Source: Nisaea sediminum
GTDB taxonomy: Bacteria > Pseudomonadota > Alphaproteobacteria > Thalassobaculales > Thalassobaculaceae
Reading direction: 5' to 3'
Assembly (NCBI RefSeq): GCF_014904705.1
Contig: NZ_JACZCQ010000006.1
Span: forward strand, 124,001-188,000
DNA length: 64,000 nt
In this document: piece after piece, positions 56,120 to 64,000 of the stretch
Numbering within the stretch: position 1 is the first letter of the stretch
How the letters are laid out: the number at the start of each line of letters is the position of its first letter
Translations under genes and position numbers: made by a program
Notes under the pieces: model-generated
Databases searched by the model: none
What the model saw: only the letters and a program-made list of their open reading frames with translations
Told to the model about the DNA's origin: nothing

Positions 56120-57178
56120 CTATTTGGTGTGATAGCCGACATGGCAGTAGATCTGCCGGACGGTGCCCTGATGCTCAAGCTCCGTGAATGTCGGCGCCGA
56201 TGACCATCGACCCCGCTCTTCAAGGCGAACGACGACCCCGTTGTCGCGGAGGAGTTCCCTGATCGTCGACGGCGCGACGGTCGTCACCCGTCCGCGACGC
56301 GGATTCCCGGCAATCGCGATCCCGACAAGCCGGCCCGAAGCATCGAGGGTCGGCCCGCCGCTGATCCCGCCGAGGCTGCCGTCTCCCGGGCCTTCGCGCC
56401 TTACTTCCGCCCATTCCAGAGCAAATCGCCCGACGCCCTGAATCGAGCGAGCCCGGATCCGGACACGGCCGAGCAGAGTCGAGACCACCCTCCCCTTTCC
56501 GACACCCGGAAAGCCGTAATGGTACCCCTCGTCGCCCACTTTGGGCAGGCTGCCGAGCGTGACGGCCGGCGGCCGGGTTTGTTCGGCACGGACCATCGCG
56601 ATATCGGCATACGGATATTGCACCCGGTCAGGTTTGACCTTTTCCGACATGTGCCGCCCGTCGATGAAGGCTAGGAGATCGCATCCTTCAACGACATGCC
56701 GCGCCGTCAACCAGCGACCGTCGCCGACAGCGAAGGCCGTACCGGTGCTGCTCCGAGGCCGCTGCGTGTAGTCGATCCTGACGGCCCTATCCCAGTCCGA
56801 CGGGGGCTGCAAAAGCCGCGCCGCGGATGGCGGAACGGCGGGCTTGGGCAGCGGCAGGGCGACGGAAGGCGCAGGTGGCACGCCCGGCGGCGGCGCGACC
56901 GGTGACGGTGCGACCGGCTCCGGATCCGGGCGGACCGGGGAAGGGGCGCGCGGCTCGGCTGTTTCCGGCTTCGGGCGGGCAACGGAAGGGGCGGGCGGTT
57001 CGGTGGTCGGCCGCTCCCGCGCCACCTCGGGCCGGGGCCGTTCCACGCCGGGAAGAGGCCGGCGCGGCGTCCTCTCCGCATCGCTCCCGCGAAAGTCGGG
57101 GCTAAGCAGAAATCCAAGGATGAGCGCCGCCGCCGCACCCAGCAAACCTAGCTTGTCGGGCGGCAGGAAGGGCTTCAT
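56120..57178 (-). CDS. Membrane-anchored trypsin-like serine protease with Pro-rich linker
   Basis: A 352-residue protein. An N-terminal anchor (~10-27, LGLLGAAAALILGFLL) is followed by ~90 residues of Pro/Glu/Ala-rich linker and a chymotrypsin-fold domain (~130-330). Catalytic triad: His in LTARHVVEG (~158), Asp in YADIAMV, Ser in GGISGGPTLD (~272). No PDZ domain, unlike DegP. It should act in the periplasm, reaching into the wall; substrate unknown. It lies 3 bases after the DUF350 gene on the same strand. Confidence 0.87.
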   Translation of the reverse strand: MKPFLPPDKLGLLGAAAALILGFLLSPDFRGSDAERTPRRPLPGVERPRPEVARERPTTEPPAPSVARPKPETAEPRAPSPVRPDPEPVAPSPVAPPPGVPPAPSVALPLPKPAVPPSAARLLQPPSDWDRAVRIDYTQRPRSSTGTAFAVGDGRWLTARHVVEGCDLLAFIDGRHMSEKVKPDRVQYPYADIAMVRAEQTRPPAVTLGSLPKVGDEGYHYGFPGVGKGRVVSTLLGRVRIRARSIQGVGRFALEWAEVRREGPGDGSLGGISGGPTLDASGRLVGIAIAGNPRRGRVTTVAPSTIRELLRDNGVVVRLEERGRWSSAPTFTELEHQGTVRQIYCHVGYHTK

Positions 57179-57181
57179 TCC

Positions 57182-57598
57182 TTACCCCGCGATTGCAGCC
57201 GCATTCAGGGATGCGACCGACAGCTTCACTGAAACCAGAAGAACCGCCGGACCGATTTCACCCTGTTCGATCCGCTCCGAAAGGTTCTTCACCGCCAGAT
57301 CGACGAGCCGGAACGCCAGGATCTGAATGATCAGCGTGACCGATCCCCAGATGACAATATCGAGAATGCTCACGCTTCCCGCGAGACAAAAGGCAAGCGG
57401 CAGGGCAAGCCCGACGATGGCCCCGGCGAGTGAGAGCGCGGCCGCCACATTGCCCTGCCGGATCAGCGCCATCTCGTCATGGGCCGTGATTCGCACGTAA
57501 ATCATCGCCCCGACAAACAGCATGGCGACTGCGGCACCGAAATGCGCGGCGAAATAAGGAAATCCCGCCAGCAGACTGCTCAAAACGCCCGACATCAC
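57182..57598 (-). CDS. DUF350 family membrane protein
   Basis: A 138-residue protein with four predicted membrane spans. The family pattern is visible: YVRITAHDEMALIRQGNVAA (an internal repeat start), AIVGLALPLAF and FRLVDLAVKNL. DUF350 (YjfL/UPF0719) proteins are found with phage-shock-like and envelope stress systems; function unknown. The trypsin-like protease follows 3 bases later, so the pair probably forms an operon. Confidence 0.82.
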   Translation of the reverse strand: MMSGVLSSLLAGFPYFAAHFGAAVAMLFVGAMIYVRITAHDEMALIRQGNVAAALSLAGAIVGLALPLAFCLAGSVSILDIVIWGSVTLIIQILAFRLVDLAVKNLSERIEQGEIGPAVLLVSVKLSVASLNAAAIAG

Positions 57599-57837
57599 GC
57601 CATCCGCTCCATTCGATCACCCCCCTCGGCGCACCACCCTATCGGAATACGACGGAGAGGGCGGACCCACAAGAAAATTGGAGGAAACGGAAGACAACCG
57701 CGACGACTTGCCTCTATAATCAATCAAATTGAATCTTTTCCACCATGCGCCCTATCCTTAAAGCAAAACATGGGATATAATTTCATTACTTTTAGATTTC
57801 TGACAATTAACTTTCTGAATTGAAAGTGTTTTAGCCG

Positions 57838-58677
57838 ATGGGCCGTTACCTGATCCTGGACGAGAGGGCCGAACGCGAAGCGCGTGTCATGCACCGCTAC
57901 CGTACGGAGATCGCGTCCTATTGGGCAAAATGGCATCTCGGCGTCGCGCTGATCTCGTCCCTCGGCATGATCTTCATGACCGGCCTGATGGTTGCGCTCT
58001 GGAATGCGGCGATTCTCGGCATCGGGCCGACGATCAACGACTGGGGCGACTTTTCCTTCGTGCTGGATCTCCGGCTGTTCAACTGGCGGGTCGATCCGGA
58101 TTACTACGACCGTCTGGTGACCTATCCGCTGACCCCTGTCACCCTGGACCACATGCCGTGGGCGCATCTCTTCGGCTTCATCACCTTCGGCACCTGCCTG
58201 ATCACGGCGATGATGAGCATCCTGCATTTCGAGCCGATCATCAGCCACGACCCGAACCGCTATATCCGGATCGAGCCGGTGCGGCTCTCGCCGGCGATCG
58301 AGGTCTATTTCGAGAGCGACCGGGGCCGCGACCAGAAATGCGTCATCGACGTGATGTTCACGGCGCCCGGCCCCGCCAGCGCCCAGGTCATCCGCGAAAA
58401 ATGCAAGGCGATCTCGCTGCATTGCCAGACCGAGCTGCAGCGCCTCGTCGACAATGCCGTCTGGCAGATCAAGGTGCCGCAGCTGCGCCGCAAGCTCGCC
58501 CAGATCGCCGTCGAATATGTCCCTCGGGACGCCATCCACGATCTGCAGATCCGCTCGATCAAGATGCATGACGTCATCCGTCCGATGACGATGCAGGTCC
58601 CGGTCTCCGAACTGCCGGCCGACGTCGTCCCGGTGCCCGTCGCGGGCACTGAGATTCCGGAAACCGAGCCGGCCTAG
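57838..58677 (+). CDS. Hypothetical two-TM membrane protein
   Basis: A 279-residue protein with spans at ~33-58 (HLGVALISSLGMIFMTGLMV) and ~106-130 (HLFGFITFGTCLITAMMSIL), an extra-membrane loop between them, and a C-terminal soluble domain (~140-265: LSPAIEVYFESDRGRDQKCV, then REKCKAISLHCQTELQRLVD). The C-terminal domain faintly recalls FliL in length and its final strand-helix pattern, but I do not recognise a family. No close SD; upstream ~120 bases are AT-rich. Stop codons of this and the TauE gene share CTAG. Confidence 0.65.
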   Translation: MGRYLILDERAEREARVMHRYRTEIASYWAKWHLGVALISSLGMIFMTGLMVALWNAAILGIGPTINDWGDFSFVLDLRLFNWRVDPDYYDRLVTYPLTPVTLDHMPWAHLFGFITFGTCLITAMMSILHFEPIISHDPNRYIRIEPVRLSPAIEVYFESDRGRDQKCVIDVMFTAPGPASAQVIREKCKAISLHCQTELQRLVDNAVWQIKVPQLRRKLAQIAVEYVPRDAIHDLQIRSIKMHDVIRPMTMQVPVSELPADVVPVPVAGTEIPETEPA

Positions 58678-59441
58678 AACAGAGCCGTCAGGTCGCTCGC
58701 ACCGACCCAGAGCAGGCGCGCCGCCAGCAGGGTGAGCACGGTCTTGAAACCGATCGCGAAAACCCGCTCCGGCAGTCTCTCCAGAACTTTCTTTCCGGTC
58801 GCGGTGCCGAGGAAGCCCGTCGCGATCATCGCGGCGATCAGGGGCACCCATTCCGTGAAGGCGAACCCGAGGATCCCGAAGGCGACGATCTTCACCCCGT
58901 GCTGCATGGTCATGCAGGCGCTGTGGGTCGCGACGGTCGTCATCTTGCCGTAGCGGTCCGGCGGCAGGAAGGCGGCCAGCAGCGGCCCGGTGGCGCCGAC
59001 GAACATGGTGGCGAAGGTGGTCGCCAGACCGACGGCGGCAAAGCCCGGCGCCGGAACCTTGTGCTTGCCGAGCTTCGGTCCCCAGACCGTGTAGAGGATG
59101 AACAGCGCCAGCACCGCCTGCAATGCCGCCTGCGGGACTGCGATGACCAGTTGCGCCGCGATCGCCGCACCGACGACGGCGCCGAGCACGAAGAACCCGA
59201 ACAGGCGACGCTCCAGATGTTGGCGCATCAGATAGGCGCGGCCGGCATTGGAGCCAAGCTGCACCACCCCATGCACCGGAATGACCGCGAGCGGCGGCAA
59301 TACGGAGCCGATGGCGACCAGCATCATGACCCCGCCCCCCAGCCCGAAGGCGACGGTGACGGCGGAGGTCACGTAACTGAAAAGAATGAGCGCGACAGCG
59401 CCCCAGAGCGGTACGGCTTCGGGTAACAGGACTTCGAGCAC
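58674..59441 (-). CDS. TauE/SafE family sulfite exporter-like permease
   Basis: A 255-residue membrane protein with about eight spans and the two-fold internal symmetry of TauE/SafE: VTVAFGLGGGVMMLVAIG in the first half, TMFVGATGPLLAAFL in the second. It may export sulfite, sulfoacetate or another organic anion; no sulfur genes are nearby, so the substrate is open. Converges with the preceding gene, overlapping at the stop codons. Confidence 0.9.
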   Translation of the reverse strand: MLEVLLPEAVPLWGAVALILFSYVTSAVTVAFGLGGGVMMLVAIGSVLPPLAVIPVHGVVQLGSNAGRAYLMRQHLERRLFGFFVLGAVVGAAIAAQLVIAVPQAALQAVLALFILYTVWGPKLGKHKVPAPGFAAVGLATTFATMFVGATGPLLAAFLPPDRYGKMTTVATHSACMTMQHGVKIVAFGILGFAFTEWVPLIAAMIATGFLGTATGKKVLERLPERVFAIGFKTVLTLLAARLLWVGASDLTALF

Positions 59442-59635
59442 GGTCGGTTTTCCAGAATGGGTCTTGCCAGTTGCGGCGGCAGCTTAGCCGATCCTGCGCG
59501 CCCCGCCACCATGTCGATGAGGTGACTTGTGCCTTGGCCCGCGCCATATAGATTGGAGATCCAAATGCGGCCATATTGGTGCCGCACTCTACCGGACCGC
59601 GGGTGGCTCCGTGCGTGCGGCACCGAATGGAGGCA

Positions 59636-62600
59636 ATGGTGAAGAAACTGGTTCTCGCGATCCTGGCGCTGGTGGTCGTGCTCGGCGTCGTCGTTCTCGT
59701 CGGGCCGAGTTTCGTCGACTGGAACAGCTACAAGGCCGAGATCACCAAGGCGGTCGAGGACCAGACCGGCCGCAAGCTCGAAATCGACGGCGACATCGGC
59801 TTCCAGGTCCTTCCGGCGCCGCGCCTCTCGGTGGAGAAGCTGCGCCTCGCCAATGCCGAGGGCGGAACCGGCGACACCTTCGTCTCGGTCGGCGCGCTGC
59901 AGATCCATGTCGCCCTGGCGCCGCTGCTGAGCGGCAAGATCAAGGTTGCCTCCGTCACCCTGAAGGATCCGGTCATCCGGCTCGAGCAGTTCGCCGACGG
60001 CGGCAACAACTGGACGTTCGCGACCGGGACGGAAACGGCGTCCCAGGCGGATGCGGGAACGGCACGTGCCGGCGGCAGCGCTCTCGATTTCACCCTCGAC
60101 GGTGCCGAAATCGTCAACGGGCAGGTGAGCTTTCTCGATCATGCGAGCGGCAAGGAGCATATCGTCACCGGGCTCGACGCGACGCTCAGCGCGGATAGCC
60201 TGGACGGTCCCTTCAAGCTGACGGCCGGCCTCGCCTATCAGGGCCTTCCTCTCTCAATATCCGCCGCCACCGGCCGCATCGATGCCGGGCGGGCGACGGT
60301 ACTGGAAACCGTGCTCTCCATCGGCGGGAAGGCCGCGGAGGCCTCCTTCGGCGGCACAATCGTGCTCGGTGACAAACCCCGCCTCGCCGGCACGGTATCG
60401 GCGTCCGGCGGCGATCTGGCGGGCGCGGTCGACGCGCTCGCGCCGCTCGGTGTTGCCAAGGGTTCGGTTCCCCCGGCCCTCAAGGGACCGTTCAAGCTCG
60501 CCGCGAAACTGGAGGGCGATCAGACGCAGATTGCCGCCAGCGACCTGACCCTCTCGGCCGCGGGCCTCACCGCCAAAGGCAAGATCACGGCCGAGCTGGG
60601 CGCCCCGCTCGCCGTCGACGCGACGCTCGCGCTTGACCGCTTCTCCCTCGACCAGTTGATCGCCTCGTTCGGAGATGCAACAGCACCGTCTCCCGCTCCG
60701 GGGGCGCCCGCGGCACCGGCCGCCGCCGCGACTCCGTTCGCCCTTCCGGAGGGGATCGAAGCCGCCCTGACGCTGTCCGCCGACGCCATGGATTTCCGCG
60801 ACGGCGTGGTCCGCCAGCCGAGATTGGAAGTCGCTTTGGCGAGCCGGGTCCTCGTGCTGAAAGTGCTGAGCGCGCAGATGCCCGGCGGCTCGGATCTGAC
60901 GGTATCCGGCACACTCGAAAGCGTCGGCGGAAAGCCGCAATTCGCCGGTCGGGCGGATTTCGTCTCCGACAATCTGCGCGGCGCCCTGACGTGGCTCGGC
61001 GCGGAGCTCGACGCCGTCGCCCCCGACCGGCTGCGCAAGGGCAGTCTCGGCGCCGACATCGCCGCGACGCCGGAACAGGTCCAGCTCACCAACTGGATCA
61101 TGGATCTCGACACCACCCAGATCCGCGGCGGCCTGACCCTGCTGCTGCGCGAGCGACCGGCTTTCGGCCTCGCGCTCAATCTCGGCAAGCTCAATCTCGA
61201 CGCCTATCTGCCGCCCGAGACCTCCGGGAACGGCTCCGCGGCGGACGGCAGCGCCAAGCCGGCCTCCGCCGGCCCCACCCCGATGCAGCAGGTCGCCGTC
61301 GCCCTCAATACCTTCGATGCCAATATCGTGGTCAATTTCGACGAGCTTCTGGTCCGCCAGACCGCGATCCTCAACGGCAAGATCGACGCGACGATCCAGA
61401 ACGGCGCGCTCAATCTGCGCAAGCTGTCGATCGCCGATCTTGGCGGCGCGCGGGTCAATCTGAGCGGCTCGCTCGCGGGGTCGGTCGCCGATCCCAATAC
61501 CAGGCTCGACTTCGAGATCGACGCGAAATCCGCCGCCCGCCTCGCGCGGCTCGGTGGCATCGAGCCAAACGAAACCATCCAGCGCGTCGGCGCGGTGAAG
61601 CTGGCCGGGAGCATTCTCGGCGATTTCTCCGCCCTGACTGTCGACGCCACGGCAAATGCCATCGGCGGAAGCGCCTCGGTGAAGGGCATCCTCCAGCCGC
61701 TGGCCCGGCCGCTCGGCCTCGATCTCGCTCTGAAATTGCAGCATCCGGACGTGAAACGGATGGCGGAGACACTGTCGCCGGGCGCCTTGCCCGCGGACAT
61801 GTCGCTCGGATCCCTCGCACTCGCCGCCACCCTGGTCAGCGCCCAGAGCGGCGCCCTCGCTGTCGACGCGACAATGGACCTCGACGGCGGGCAACTCGGC
61901 GTGAAAGGAACCGTGGACACCAGCGGCGCCATGCCGAAACTTGCGCTCGATACCCGCTATACCCATCCCGACGTGGTCGCCCTGATCCGGAGCTTCGCCC
62001 CCGGATACACGCCGGAGAAAAGGGATCTCGGCCCGGTCAAAGTGGAAACCCGGCTCGAAGGAACCACCGAGAACCTCGCCATCAACGGCCTGAAGCTCGG
62101 CGCCGGCCCGCTGTCCCTCACCGGCAACGCGACCCTGGCGCTGAAGGAACCTCGCCCGAAACTGACGCTTGCTGCCGAAACCGGTGCCGTCGCCATCGAT
62201 CCCTGGCTGCCGAAGGGGGCCGCGCGTCCGAGCGGCGGCGTCGCTCCGGCCGTCCCGGTGAAGAGCGGCGCCCGCGCCTGGTCCCGCGAGACGATCGACA
62301 CCTCCGGCCTGCTGGCCGCGGATGCGGATGTCTCGCTGAAGGCGAAGCAGGTCCAGTACGGCGCCTATCTATTCGACAATCTCGATCTCGCCGCGACGCT
62401 GGAGAATGGTGCCCTCACCGTCTCGCGCCTGACCTCCGGCCTCTTTGGCGGCACCGTGGACGGAACCGCGAACCTCCGCCATGCAGCCACGCCGTCGGCG
62501 GAGATGACGCTCAAGATCAAGAACGCGGACGTCCGGCAAGCGGCGATGTCGGCCGCCGACGTCGCGCAGGTCACCGGTACGCTCGACTATGAGACGGCGC

Positions 62601-63217
62601 TGCAGACCAGCGGCCGCAGCGAGTTCGCGCTCGTCTCGGGCCTGCAGGGCTCCGGCAACATGGCGGTCCGCAACGGTACCGTAGAAGGCTTCGACCTGCC
62701 CGCCGTCAGCGAACAACTGAAGCAGCTCGACCGCTCCGTCGATTTCCTCGTCCTGGCGCAAAAAGCCATGAGCGGCGGCACAACACCGTTCGAGAGCCTG
62801 ACCGCCAGCTACAGGATCACCGACGGCGTGCTGCGTTCCGAGGATATCGCCCTGAAATCCAGGGCCGCCGAGGGCCGCGGCACGGCAGTCGTCAACCTCC
62901 CGCCACAGGAAATGGACGTGAACACCCAGTTCTGGCTGAGCGAACACCCGAACTCGCCGCCGATCGGCCTGCGCGTGGTCGGGCCGCTCAACAATCCACG
63001 CCAGATACTCGACGCCAACAAGCTGCAGGCCTTCGTGCTGCAGCGGGTGATCGAGCGCGGGATCCTACGTCAGTTTAACAAGGGTGGAAGCGGCACCCAG
63101 CAGCAGGGATCGGGAACCGCAACCGAACAGCCCTCGGCGGCACCCTCCCAGCCGGTGGAGAAGCTGACCCCCGAGAAAGCCTTGCAGGGCGTGCTGAAGG
63201 GCCTACTCGGGAATTGA
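59636..63217 (+). CDS. AsmA family protein
   Basis: A ~1193-residue envelope protein. N-terminal span MVKKLVLAILALVVVLGVVV, then the AsmA hallmark VDWNSYKAEITKAVEDQTGR and LEIDGDIGFQVLPAPRLSVE. The middle is beta-rich repeats consistent with the repeating beta-groove of AsmA-like lipid transfer proteins; the C-terminal domain (QGSGNMAVRNGTVEGFDLPA, GRGTAVVNLPPQEMDV) is the conserved AsmA-2 region. The tail is Gly/Ser/Gln-rich. Start is 59636 or the GTG at 59639, after GGAGG; ATG at 59627 overlaps the SD. Probably moves phospholipid between membranes. Confidence 0.92.
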   Translation: MVKKLVLAILALVVVLGVVVLVGPSFVDWNSYKAEITKAVEDQTGRKLEIDGDIGFQVLPAPRLSVEKLRLANAEGGTGDTFVSVGALQIHVALAPLLSGKIKVASVTLKDPVIRLEQFADGGNNWTFATGTETASQADAGTARAGGSALDFTLDGAEIVNGQVSFLDHASGKEHIVTGLDATLSADSLDGPFKLTAGLAYQGLPLSISAATGRIDAGRATVLETVLSIGGKAAEASFGGTIVLGDKPRLAGTVSASGGDLAGAVDALAPLGVAKGSVPPALKGPFKLAAKLEGDQTQIAASDLTLSAAGLTAKGKITAELGAPLAVDATLALDRFSLDQLIASFGDATAPSPAPGAPAAPAAAATPFALPEGIEAALTLSADAMDFRDGVVRQPRLEVALASRVLVLKVLSAQMPGGSDLTVSGTLESVGGKPQFAGRADFVSDNLRGALTWLGAELDAVAPDRLRKGSLGADIAATPEQVQLTNWIMDLDTTQIRGGLTLLLRERPAFGLALNLGKLNLDAYLPPETSGNGSAADGSAKPASAGPTPMQQVAVALNTFDANIVVNFDELLVRQTAILNGKIDATIQNGALNLRKLSIADLGGARVNLSGSLAGSVADPNTRLDFEIDAKSAARLARLGGIEPNETIQRVGAVKLAGSILGDFSALTVDATANAIGGSASVKGILQPLARPLGLDLALKLQHPDVKRMAETLSPGALPADMSLGSLALAATLVSAQSGALAVDATMDLDGGQLGVKGTVDTSGAMPKLALDTRYTHPDVVALIRSFAPGYTPEKRDLGPVKVETRLEGTTENLAINGLKLGAGPLSLTGNATLALKEPRPKLTLAAETGAVAIDPWLPKGAARPSGGVAPAVPVKSGARAWSRETIDTSGLLAADADVSLKAKQVQYGAYLFDNLDLAATLENGALTVSRLTSGLFGGTVDGTANLRHAATPSAEMTLKIKNADVRQAAMSAADVAQVTGTLDYETALQTSGRSEFALVSGLQGSGNMAVRNGTVEGFDLPAVSEQLKQLDRSVDFLVLAQKAMSGGTTPFESLTASYRITDGVLRSEDIALKSRAAEGRGTAVVNLPPQEMDVNTQFWLSEHPNSPPIGLRVVGPLNNPRQILDANKLQAFVLQRVIERGILRQFNKGGSGTQQQGSGTATEQPSAAPSQPVEKLTPEKALQGVLKGLLGN

Positions 63218-63448
63218 GCCGGGACCGCCGCGCTGCAGTTCGGTGAGCACGAAGACGCGGAGCGCACTCGAAAGGTTGCCGCTTCGGGTGGAATCGACCT
63301 CGGAGACGAGTGCGTTGATCGAGAGTTCCCGCCGCCGCGCGATCTCCTTCAATGCCTCCCAGAAGGCTTCCTCGAGCGAGATCGAGGTCTGGTGCCCGGA
63401 GACCGTGACCGTGCGTTTGCGAAGTCGGGTCGGGTCGCCGTCACTCAT
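63203..63448 (-). CDS. Ribbon-helix-helix domain-containing protein
   Basis: An 81-residue protein: RKRTVTVSGHQTSISLEEAF (strand), WEALKEIARRRELSINALVS (helices), then LSSALRVFVLTELQR. It matches the alphaproteobacterial RHH_4 family, small putative DNA-binding proteins. Its ATG overlaps the methyltransferase stop (ATGA), and its 3' end overlaps asmA by 15 bases in a convergent arrangement. Confidence 0.9.
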   Translation of the reverse strand: MSDGDPTRLRKRTVTVSGHQTSISLEEAFWEALKEIARRRELSINALVSEVDSTRSGNLSSALRVFVLTELQRGGPGSIPE

Positions 63449-63999
63449 CGCCCCGTCCGCTCGAAGGTAGCGACGAGTTCGACATGCGGAGTCCAGAGGA
63501 ACTGATCGATCGGCGTGACCCCGGTAACGTTATAGCCGCCATCGGCCAGCGCCCGCGCATCGCGGGCGAAGGTCGCGGGATTGCAGGAGACATAGACCAC
63601 GCGCGGCACTGCGGATGCGGCAAGGGCCACGCACTGTTCGCGTGCGCCGGCGCGCGGCGGATCGAGAACCACGGCCTCGAAGCGTTCCAGCTCCTTGCCC
63701 GCGAACGGGCGCTGCGTCAGGTCCCGGCGTTCGGTCCGGAGGCGCGTGCCGAGCCCCGCCGCGTCGGCCCCGGAACGGATCGCCGCCAGCAGACTGTCGT
63801 CGCCTTCAACCGCGACGCGCTCTGCCGCGTCCTCGAGCGACAGGCATAGCGTGCCGCAGCCGGCATAGAGGTCCAGCACCGTGCGGGCCTCCCCGACACC
63901 CTCGCGGACGCAATTCTGGATTGCCGCCTCGCCGTCCCGCGTCGCCTGCAGAAAAGCGCCGGGCGGAGGCGTTACGGGCGTGCCCCCGAAGCGGATTTC
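63445..63999 (-). CDS. RNA (uracil-5-)-methyltransferase, TrmA/RlmD type, C-terminal part (5' end outside window)
   Basis: The last ~184 codons are present. Visible: IRFGGTPVTPPPGAFLQATR (typical TrmA/RlmC/RlmD segment), SAM motif I LDLYAGCGTLCLSL, motif IV VLDPPRAGA, and the catalytic-Cys motif YVSCNPATFARDA, followed by the general-base region TPIDQFLWTPHVELVATF. It methylates uridine in tRNA or 23S rRNA; which one cannot be told from this part. Coupled to the RHH gene by ATGA. Confidence 0.92.
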   Translation of the reverse strand, partial: EIRFGGTPVTPPPGAFLQATRDGEAAIQNCVREGVGEARTVLDLYAGCGTLCLSLEDAAERVAVEGDDSLLAAIRSGADAAGLGTRLRTERRDLTQRPFAGKELERFEAVVLDPPRAGAREQCVALAASAVPRVVYVSCNPATFARDARALADGGYNVTGVTPIDQFLWTPHVELVATFERTGR

Positions 64000-64000
64000 C

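Overview
The window is GC-rich (roughly 65%) chromosomal DNA from an alphaproteobacterium, most likely a Rhodospirillales-type organism. The block aroA-cmk-rpsA-ihfB-lapA-trpF-trpB-trpA-accD-folC, the cluster lptC-lptA-lptB-rpoN-hpf-ptsN, the complex I NDUFA9-like protein, the TIGR02300 acidic protein, MmcB, DUF1150 beside Hsp20 and the CP4-like AroA are all typical of that class. No species is assigned. Nearly all of the DNA is coding, and most genes are housekeeping or core metabolism.

Layout. 1-1.8 kb: a proton-channel/OmpA pair (TolQ/MotA-like tail plus a MotB-like coiled-coil protein). 1.8-2.4 kb: a single-domain GIY-YIG nuclease gene bracketed by copies of a dispersed palindromic repeat. 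2.4-5.3 kb: an MsbA-like ABC exporter, zinc-independent ribosomal protein L31 and Hsp20. 5.4-12.1 kb: gltD-gltB-GST (ammonia assimilation). 12.4-16.9 kb: uppP, a FAH-family hydrolase, an MBL hydrolase, an FkbM methyltransferase and a Nudix hydrolase. 17-21.2 kb: a 32-residue membrane peptide, mmcB plus a pentapeptide-repeat protein, an unknown 318-residue protein and CheZ. 21.4-22.2 kb: a second Hsp20 and DUF1150. 22.2-28.5 kb: ptsN, hpf, rpoN, lptB, lptA, lptC, rnd and tRNA-Leu(CAG). 28.7-31.2 kb: NDUFA9-like protein, then an overlapping response regulator and PAS histidine kinase. 31.2-32.5 kb: an AT-rich patch between tRNA-Ala(GGC) and a decayed copy of its 3' end. 32.5-43.3 kb: TIGR02300 protein and the aroA to folC block. 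43.4-48.6 kb: short-chain dehydrogenases, cupin, glutathione-dependent formaldehyde dehydrogenase, LysE exporter and an enolase-superfamily enzyme. 48.6-53.7 kb: trifunctional PutA and a PQQ-type sugar dehydrogenase. 53.9-59.4 kb: a soluble globin-MCP-PilZ-PDC-like receptor, a trypsin-like protease with DUF350, a two-TM unknown and a TauE/SafE carrier. 59.6-64 kb: AsmA, an RHH protein and the 3' part of an RNA uracil methyltransferase.

The signals most worth following are: (1) both Hsp20 genes carry an RpoH-type promoter followed by a ROSE-like RNA thermometer leader; (2) folC has no ATG/GTG/TTG start and appears to begin at ATT; (3) a tRNA-Ala 3'-end duplication brackets AT-rich DNA; (4) a globin/MCP/PilZ/PDC-like fusion without membrane segments; (5) an inverted repeat with GTTGCA-like half-sites upstream of putA, matching the known PutA operator; (6) a GIY-YIG mini-gene flanked by composite palindromic repeats found at several other places in the window. 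All calls come from reading the sequence and knowledge of the families; no database search was run.
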